Positions 56,949-64,000 of a stretch of DNA of 64,000 nt are shown piece by piece. Position 1 is the stretch's first letter; the number at the start of each line of letters is the position of its first letter. The translations under genes were made by a program, and so were the position numbers. The notes under the pieces are model-generated. The model was not told the DNA's origin. It did no database searches and worked only from the letters and a program-made list of their open reading frames with translations. Location: positions 11,767,518 through 11,831,517 of the forward strand of contig OZ007576.1 in the NCBI GenBank assembly GCA_963931925.1, in the 5' to 3' direction. This DNA is from Onchidella celtica. Its lineage: Eukaryota > Mollusca > Gastropoda > Systellommatophora > Onchidiidae.

Positions 56949-57017
56949 ATGCGCACTGTGGAAGAAATACGTGAGTTCCTGCAAACTTTTGAGGTCGATG
57001 ATGCCTTAATACCACAT
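56949..57017 (+). CDS. candidate first coding exon of unknown gene, or an upstream ORF
   Basis: ATG at 56949 (context GACAATGC) opens 23 codons, MRTVEEIREFLQTFEVDDAL plus IPH, up to a good donor CACAT|GTGAGA, phase 0. The acidic, helical composition is protein-like. Splicing to the exon at 63,654 would give ATG GAC TGA and end after 25 residues. So it is either an upstream ORF of the GLTP-like transcript or the first exon of another gene whose next exon I could not find. Function unknown. Confidence 0.4.
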
Positions 57018-58073
57018 GTGAGAGTGGGATTTATAGTATTTTTAAATGAATTAAATAAAAAAAATGTTTACATTCATTCTCAAATGTTCATTGTTTCACG
57101 GGTACTGGAAAGATCAGTTATTCAAAACAAACCTTGGATCTACCCTCAAATTTTGTACACAGTAGGCCTATTGTCCACCACTCCATCAATGTGTAGACAT
57201 TGAAAATAGCTTTAAAATGATACCAATTTTATGAAATTCGGACCAATAGAAACTGAGATACAGTATTCTGAAGACTGCAGCCCTGAATCACTTTTTGATT
57301 ACGTAATGGCTGATTACATAATGCAATGATGCAATAGATGCGGTGATGGCATATATTGCTTTTCAATGGTATTCCTCACTTGTATATATATATATAATTA
57401 AGAGTTAATTTTTAAAAGATGTGGTAAACTAAGATTCACTGTTGCATCGTTAATGAAGTTGCACAATATTACGTAACTTTGTCCAAGTATTATGTAATGC
57501 TGTCTGTGATTTTTACCGTTTCTAGAACAACATCATGTTGTGTTTTGGTGATAGAATCAACATGCAAAATTTCATAATTATCCCTCTGTTGGTTATTAAG
57601 ATACATCTATATTTGTTCTTGATACACCTGCTTTTGGTGACAAATTCCAAGAATATTTTACAAAGGCGTAAAAGAGTCAAATTTTGGCACTAAATTTACG
57701 ATAACTTTCCTTGTAATTGTGCTAGAGATATAATTTTGGTACCGTTGGAATCGTCTCACTGGCGCCTTTCTAAAGAACTTAAAGCAAATACTCCACAACA
57801 GTTCTGAAATTTTCATCAAAGTGCCTATAAATGTGAACATTCTAATTCAAGTTTTAACCCTAGCGGCGTGACCACCATTGGATAAGTGTTGTTAGCAACA
57901 GCATTATGCTACTTAGTAGGCTACTTACCACTTGAGGTGATCTGTGCCATTTTTTCAGATTGTTATGACAGATTTTTATGGATGGTGGTAGGTCCCCAGA
58001 TCTAGATTAGCCTATAGGGGGATAGGCCTAGATCCAGAAATAGATAGGCTATGCGAGCAAGTCCCATTACTGC
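57018..58073. other. intron or intergenic; nothing recognised
   Basis: Presumed intron downstream of the candidate first exon. No further exon identified. Confidence 0.35.
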
Positions 58074-58155
58074 TAACTACCCCAGCCCCTTTTCGCCTGA
58101 TTAGTCAATCTGACTACCGCCCATTGATACAAACTGACTAGACCCTCACGACCCC
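58074..58155. repeat. partial copy of the 55.8-56.1 kb foldback repeat
   Basis: Shares CTACCCC, CTGATAAGTCAATCTGACTA-like sequence, GCCC and GATACAAACTGACTAGA with the reverse complement of the right arm and adjoining spacer, but lacks about 20 bp of the spacer. Confidence 0.7.
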
Positions 58156-60227
58156 AGGTCCATCTGACCATTCCAATGCAGGTTGTTTAAATCTTAATCA
58201 TATTATGTTTGTTAACTTTTTGGCAAGTTGTCATGGTTTAAGTGTACTATAATTGCCGTGCTGGGTCACGACTTGCAAGGAGTTGATTTTTCACGGTCTC
58301 GTTGATTATAACCAGCGTAATTTGTCCTTGAACTGTTCTCGTGAACAGTTTGTTTTTGAAACACTTTTTCTTAGAGATGGAAAGAAAGTGGGGCGAGATA
58401 GAATAAATGGATAAGTTAGGAGTGACAGTGCAATTCTCGACCCCGTGATTTTGATGAACACTTAGAAGGGAAGAGAAGGGGTGAATAAGGATAGATAGTT
58501 TAAGACGCTTAGTCGCGTTCAGAATTTCGTACATAAAATGTAGAAAGCACGAGGGTTTAAAGATTTCAGTAATTGTTTTGACATTTTAAATTGACCCTGT
58601 CTGTTTTTAGTACAAGGCCGTGACCAACTCCCACGTAGAATATATTAATACTGCGAGATGAGCTCGCATGGATGCACCAATCAAATCTAGGGATTTGGAC
58701 GGTAATTTGCAGGTGGCTGCACAGTATAAAAGTGTAGCCATACCTATGTCCATTACTCCATACAGAAAACTCCAATCTGTGCAGGCGTCGGCACGATTCT
58801 GCCTGAAGAATCCTAAGTCTGTTCGATGTAATGTCCAGTCCACTATAGACATTTGAGATGAAGCCATATGCTTGAATGAGATATGCCCACTGCTATTGTC
58901 CACTGTTCCCTGGTTGTTTCTAACACCAGGGACCAAGCGTAAGTGTTTGTCCTTTGATGATTCAACAATGAACGAGGAGCTGAACATAATTTATCCAGTA
59001 GGACAGGATTGCCGCATATACTAGGAGTGCTACCCAAGAATGCAAGACAAAGATTTATATTGACTTGCAACTAGTATGAATGTTTGGCATACACATCTGT
59101 GAATTGGGATTGATTTGTCTGGATGAGGCTGGGGATTGCCAGCCCATCCTAGAGTAGATCCAATAGACTTAACTACGTCAGTTTATATTGACGAGCTCGA
59201 TCCATTATAAGCGGTAGGCACAAATAGCTGAGGTGACATCGTCGCCAGAGCCCATATTAGTATATTGATTGATATATAGTAGGCAGACCAGATCTGAGAG
59301 ATATATAATTAGTACTTAAATTGTTAGTGAGTCAGAATTATCATAATATTATAGGAATCTAGAGAAGACTTCGAGTGACATATTATTGAATTTAGATTTG
59401 ATGCTGCTGATGTTGTATTCACTATGTAATAGATCTAGACAAAATTGTTAAGGTAATTAATGTAATTAAATTTGTGGCCCTGCAGGTCTGTTTATGAAAC
59501 TTATTCAGATTGTTCTTAGTGTGTAGCATGGTACGAAAGATTGAATACTAAATACCTCTCGATTTAAATGCAGTCATAATACCATCATTGAGAAGACCCT
59601 CTTCATAACACCTAGAGGGGACTTTAGTCCAGAACCCTAACACTGGAGGGCACTATCACCCAGACCAGATTCGTAACACAAGTGGCGCGGACGGGGGAAG
59701 ACCTCCCTCCCATTAACCTTAACGGAAGTTGCACTGGACCAAACGGAGAAAATCGTGATGAAATACAAATAGAAGCCTATCCAATATTTTAAAGATTTTT
59801 GTATTTTGGTCGATACTTAAAGGTCTTTCAGTTTCAACCATTTTTCTACATTCTGTGAAAATATTAGGTCTCAAATCAGCATCTAGTCTAAATATGATAT
59901 AACGAAGTGTTTATCGGCCGATACTGTCAGATAAAATTTCCCCTAGGATATTTTTTAATCCGCAACATAGATTCTGTATTTGTGAGTCATCTCCCCTCAT
60001 TCGACCCTAAATTTCAGATTTCTCCATCTTCATCCATTGTTCTTTTCATCCCGACACGATCAACATTCGTATTGGGCAAGTGTTGAAAACGATATTGAAA
60101 TTGGAGAGGCTTTTCTGAATTCATTTTATTAAGTATGGATACATACGAAGGTTCAGGTCGAATCCGTAGATATGGGTTTTTTGGTTTGGTCATGCTTATT
60201 TAGTATGAATTCCTTCGCAATTTCTCA
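58156..60227. other. intron or intergenic; nothing recognised
   Basis: No supported exon. Overlapping frames at 58.6-59.0 kb on both strands have no familiar motif or consistent splice borders. Confidence 0.35.
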
Positions 60228-60490
60228 GGGTCGTCAGTAGCGTAGTGGTTAGCATCTGTACCTGTCAGTCAGTTATTCGATTCGAGTCAGGTGGTTCGAT
60301 TCTCAGCAGGGCATTAAAAAAAAAAATAATTTAAAAGTCTTTTTATCTCTAGTCTAAAGGAATCAATCTTTTTTTTTTGAATCCAAGAACAATAATCAAT
60401 AACATCTGAAATAAATCCATTATTTTTTTTTTTTGTCTTCACCTGTCAATCGGGGGACAGTGGTTCAATTCTTAGCCGGGTAGGTTTTTT
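60228..60490 (+). repeat. tRNA-derived SINE-like sequence, one full and one partial head
   Basis: TAGCGTAGTGG (A-box, 60238-60248) and GGTTCGATTCT (B-box, 60293-60303) lie at tRNA-like spacing and are followed by an A-run at 60316. A second B-box, GGTTCAATTCT, lies at about 60463 after ACCTGTCAATCGGG and is followed by a T-run. Poly-A and poly-T tracts separate the units. A tRNA with a long variable arm may be the ancestor. Not a functional tRNA. Confidence 0.5.
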
Positions 60491-60639
60491 TTTTTTTCTT
60501 CTTTTCTTACATTAAGAAAAGTCTTTTAACAAGTAATCAATCTGTTGTTAGGTAATTTTTTTTTTTTATCCAGCAATGTTAGGAATGAATTCATTGTTTT
60601 TGTTTTTTTTTTTGGTCATTAGTCAACACCAATACCTGC

Positions 60640-60742
60640 AGATAAACCCAAGCTTTACCTGCCGATACTGTTGGCGGCCCAAGATCTGCCGATAGTGTTG
60701 CCGGATAAACCCAAGTATCTGCCGATAATGTTGTCGGATAAG
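60640..60742. repeat. short tandem repeat, period about 71 bp
   Basis: GATAAACCCAAG and CTGCCGATANTGTTG recur; the second word occurs three times. Imperfect. Confidence 0.55.
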
Positions 60743-61254
60743 GGCAGCCACAGAGCCTATTGCTTTTAATCACAATGCCTTTAAATTTTGCCTTTATCAT
60801 CGAATGTTGAATGTCACAGCAATAATGGGGTTCATTGAGCTCACGATAACGTCAAAATCAGTAAACCTATGGTCACAAAATGTTTACAGAGCGTGTATCA
60901 TTTATATTGGCACAGAAAGCAAAATTTCAAAGCTGTAGGTTAATAACGAGTGCCCACTACTAGGGAGATAGTAAGGCCACCCATCTCGCCGAATGCGAAC
61001 ATTGCTCCTCCATCTTTTACTTTAATGGCGATTTTCTCGGAAGTTACTTCCGTTTTTGACCGGGGGCTAGGTGTCTTTAAAAAGCAATAACTCTGCGATA
61101 AGAAGGAGCACTACAATAATTTTTACAACAAATTAAGATCTATGAGATTTCATACTTTTTGGTGATATCCATAACTGAAAACTGGAAAAACTGCGACTTC
61201 CGTTGAGGTTAGTGGGGCTAGCTCACATTTTTGTATTAGGATGCACAGTCATAA
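60743..61254. other. intron or intergenic; nothing recognised
   Basis: No exon or element boundary supported. Confidence 0.35.
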
Positions 61255-61809
61255 TTAACCCTTTCATGATGGTTCATGTATGTGATACGTCATAAATTCA
61301 GTGGCAAGATGCCACTATTGCCAGCATGCCGTGCGACATACATCACAGAGTAAGATCTGTTTTCGCTACAGCCCAGGACATTGCAATGTACTCCATACAT
61401 GCATTTTTAGATTAGATGACCATGATTTTGTATTTGGATATAATGGGAAATGGATGAAATAATTGAAGTCTGCCGTACCAAAATATATGAGAAAAAACTC
61501 TTTAGTTAGGAAGTCTGTGGATTGGTATTTTAACGCTTGTTTTAAAGAGTTTCTTTCTCAATCTCTGTGTGTCACTCACAGTCACACACACAATATGGAA
61601 CCTATAACGACCTAATGCATTTGCTTTTCATTTGCATTCCAGCCAATCCATTTTCCTTCATAATGATAGATTTTAGGTATTTCTTCAACATTTGTGAAAA
61701 ATTTTACAAAATTGCTATGCAGTCATAGATTCTGTGAAAACACTCCCTCCTAGCTTGACCAAAATCGGCCCAACAAAACTTGAAAAAACTTTCACCATGA
61801 TGGGGTTAA
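61255..61809. mobile_element. TTAA MITE, family 6 (555 bp)
   Basis: TTAACCCTTTCATGATGG and CCATGATGGGGTTAA are inverted repeats carrying TTAA. No coding. It lies in the presumed first intron of the GLTP-like gene. Confidence 0.75.
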
Positions 61810-62855
61810 AAATTAGTAAGTTCAAAAGTGAATTAGTGCAGTGATGTTTGTTTTCATGTCATAGGCTTGGGCCTGTTGCTGTATAAATTGTAAACTTATG
61901 CTATTGATTCAAAACCAGCTAATTCAGTGGTGCTCAATCTCTTAAAACCGTCTTTTGTGCCTATATTCCCACGGCTTTATTTCTGCCACAATGTTTCAGG
62001 TTATTGAGTTATACCATCCTAGATTAGTTAGAATAATGGGGTAACCCGGGCAACAGAATAAACAAAATACAGGATTGAACAACAGCACAATCTCGAACAA
62101 TTACAAGCGACCTATAACTTTCACACAGCAGGTGATTATATTTAATAATGGCCTAGTTCCTCTCAAAATCTGCAGTTAAATTTCCCACTGGTTTAAAACT
62201 ACTGGCCTTGATAACCAAATTACTTCAGACTGCAGTCGCCATTTGTTTCCCACTGTGAAAGTGTGTACAGCTATAAACAGTTAGAAATGAAAGTGATTGC
62301 CGGCGAATCATTGCCATTGGATTGTTGATCCGATGGTAAATTATGTGTAGTACTAGTACAGTTGTAGCAATCCAACCAAAGTCTCATAATGTTAATGCTT
62401 TGTTTCATTATAATAATATGTATACATCAAACTGTGAAAGATCAACTGGATGTGAAGTATAAGTACACTAGTATGAATGCTACAGAATGTAAAAATACAT
62501 TGTATTGTGTATTGTGTTTCAGAATCAGTATTACTGACTGTACAAAGATTTAATCTGTAATATCAGTTGCCAGTCCATTTGCATTCAGCTCAGTGACAGA
62601 GTTTGTACTTTTCTGAACATTTGTCTTTTTTTTGCAGTGTAGTTGAAATCTGTTGTGGTAATGCAGATGTGACAAGTATCCTGCCTTTTCTCTCCTATAT
62701 TCTCTCTTTCTACTTTGAGAGCTACTTTCATTTCTTTTCATCTGAACTTGTTCTGTTTTAAATGCATGTACTTTGTCACTCTGTCTCACATTATATAACA
62801 TTAGTTTTAATGAAAACTAGTTTCTGTGACCATCTTCTTCTTCAGTCACCATTTC
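61810..62855. other. intron or intergenic; nothing recognised
   Basis: AT-rich sequence without supported exons. Confidence 0.35.
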
Positions 62856-63050
62856 CCAGCCAGCATCCGTATGCAGTGTAGATTTGTATCGTAGGTTTGT
62901 TAGGGTTTCTGTAGGTATGGATTTCCTACATCATATGGACAGTGGCATGATATCATAACCAGCGGATCTATATATCAGGACAGTGTCATTTCTGCGAGCA
63001 CACTAGAGGTTGATCCACTGTAGTCTGATTGATGCAGGGTTGCTGGCTTG
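62856..63050. mobile_element. small MITE with CCAGCCAGC ends, copy B
   Basis: Starts CCAGCCAGCATCCG and ends with GCTGGCTTG. Shares GGTTTCTGTAG-like sequence, GGATTTCCTACATC and ATAACCAGCGGAT with 40,531-40,744. About 195 bp. Confidence 0.7.
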
Positions 63051-63653
63051 TTGAAACACATTCAGTCAGTCAATGCTTCCGCCTTCTATCTCATTTTCAT
63101 CTTTTTGTCATACTTTTTTTTTCTGCTTTTCCTCTGATTTGTAATAGTTTCCAATTCCTAGATCATATCCCGGCTTGAGGTCGTTTGGTTTCTCAGTGGC
63201 CTCAGCCTAAAGCTGTTGGCCCCGATAGATCATATCCCTCTTTCTTTAATTCCTTTTAGTGAGTTTACAGCCCTGAGGTAGCTTTCATTCTTGACATTAT
63301 GCTCCCACTAATTAAATGTTTTGTCGATTTCCTGTCGCCTTTACTCTCTTTCTGCTTGTCTTGACTCATTTTTTCTTGTCTGTGCTACGTAATTATTTCA
63401 AGAATTGCATTTATAGTTTGAAACTTTGTCATAAACATGTTCACTGGATTATTTCTGAAGTATCTTTCACGTGGTCCTAAATTTCAGACTCCCCACTGTC
63501 CGTGATGAGAAATATGAAAAGGATTAATTTATAATCAATTCCTCCATGATTATTATGTTTAGTGCGTGTTAACACTTAGAAGACAAACTTCCAATTTAGT
63601 CATTCAGTTCTGAAGGATTTTAAAATAAATGTTGTGACATGATCAACTTGCAG
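63051..63653. other. intron upstream of the GLTP-like coding exon
   Basis: No feature supported; ends in the acceptor AACTTGCAG at 63653. Confidence 0.4.
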
Positions 63654-63700
63654 ATGGACTGACCAGTCATTGAGGTGGAGACAACTAACCAAATCAAGCA

Positions 63701-63860
63701 ATGGCACAAGGAGAAATACCTAATGGTGAACTGTCAGTGAAACATTTCAGTGACAAAACTGCCTTTGGGACCATTCATAAATTTGATGAGATTAAAGATG
63801 ACAGGCTTATCAATACAGAGTCTTTCCTACAGGCTTGCACAGATTTGGTCAGTACAGAAG
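63701..63860 (+). CDS. GLTP: first coding exon of a glycolipid transfer protein-like gene (partial)
   Basis: The exon spans 63654-63860 (acceptor AACTTGCAG, donor AGAAG|GTGAGAG). An in-frame TAA lies shortly upstream of the ATG at 63701, fixing the start. It encodes 53 residues plus one base: MAQGEIPNGELSVKHFSDKT, then KFDEIKDDRLINTESFLQAC and TDLVSTE. The block (I)-x-T-x-x-FL-x-A-x-x-x-L corresponds to the first helix of GLTP (human KQIETGPFLEAVSHL). GLTP moves glycosphingolipids between membranes in the cytosol. Its sphingolipid-binding Asp/Asn/Trp/His residues lie in later exons outside the window. Divergent adjacency to TCHP, as in human, supports the call. The N-terminus is longer than in human. 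Other GLTP-fold proteins remain possible. Confidence 0.6.
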
Positions 63861-63944
63861 GTGAGAGTTCAAGTTCTTTTTTCGGATCATTTGCTGGGTG
63901 TAGAACCAAAGATTTAGTGTGCTTTGTTTTCTTCATCTTCTTCT

Positions 63945-64000
63945 TTAACCCTCGTCCCGCGTTGAGTGAACTCGTCCACGTAACGCCCCGTGCGGGGATA
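63945..64000. mobile_element. possible left end of another TTAA element at window edge
   Basis: TTAACCCTCGTCCCGCG resembles the start of family 1 (TTAACCCTCACCCTGCG) and is followed by a GC-rich stretch. The rest lies outside the window. Confidence 0.35.

Noticed and set aside
59576..59700. Cluster of CCCT/AGGG words suggesting another element
   Set aside because: No consistent inverted ends or flanking duplication.
1..64000. CRISPR arrays, bacterial operons, rRNA, viral genomes
   Set aside because: None seen; the repeats are transposons or simple repeats and the genes are split eukaryotic genes.

Overview
The window looks like nuclear DNA of an invertebrate animal, most likely a lophotrochozoan and probably a mollusc. 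It is AT-rich. Its genes are split by GT-AG introns into short exons with long introns, and its recognisable proteins are animal housekeeping or ciliary proteins (TCHP, VPS37, a GLTP-like protein). It has no bacterial operons, rRNA or CRISPR arrays. The species call is an inference from gene structure, repeat types and frequent TACATGTA-like words.

Layout. At the left edge lies the last coding exon of an unrecognised plus-strand gene (1239-2195). From 2.2 to 26 kb I find no convincing host gene, but many mobile elements: a hAT MITE (4.34-4.80 kb), a TIR element occurring singly (6.08-6.61 kb) and as a nested, duplicated cluster (22.65-24.11 kb), a Tigger-like element (16.43-17.19 kb), TTAA-flanked piggyBac-like elements and LINE fragments. 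VPS37 (ESCRT-I) follows on the minus strand, with four coding exons between 33,490 and 26,835; its large second intron carries a LINE and other elements. Between 33.5 and 42.5 kb lie two more TTAA elements of one family, a tRNA-like sequence, a solo LTR with a perfect 5-bp target duplication, and a small MITE.

From 52,852 down to 42,582 the minus strand encodes a complete trichoplein (TCHP). Thirteen coding exons join in phase into 1497 nt, or 498 residues, the length I know for human TCHP. Its introns hold an RTE-type LINE with an open frame, three TTAA MITEs, a Z-DNA-prone microsatellite and a Helitron-like 3' end. Upstream, 53-57 kb contains a second Helitron-like end, a 63-bp perfect inverted repeat and a presumed divergent promoter. 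At the right edge (63,654-63,860) is the first coding exon of a plus-strand gene resembling glycolipid transfer protein (GLTP). TCHP and GLTP are also divergent neighbours in human 12q24.11, so this appears to be conserved microsynteny.

How it fits together. The host genes act independently: VPS37 in endosomal sorting, TCHP at centrioles and intermediate filaments, GLTP in glycolipid transfer. What dominates the window is transposon biology, mainly small TTAA-flanked elements of at least six families. Exon boundaries were placed by hand from frame, splice signals and remembered family sequence; no alignment or search was run.
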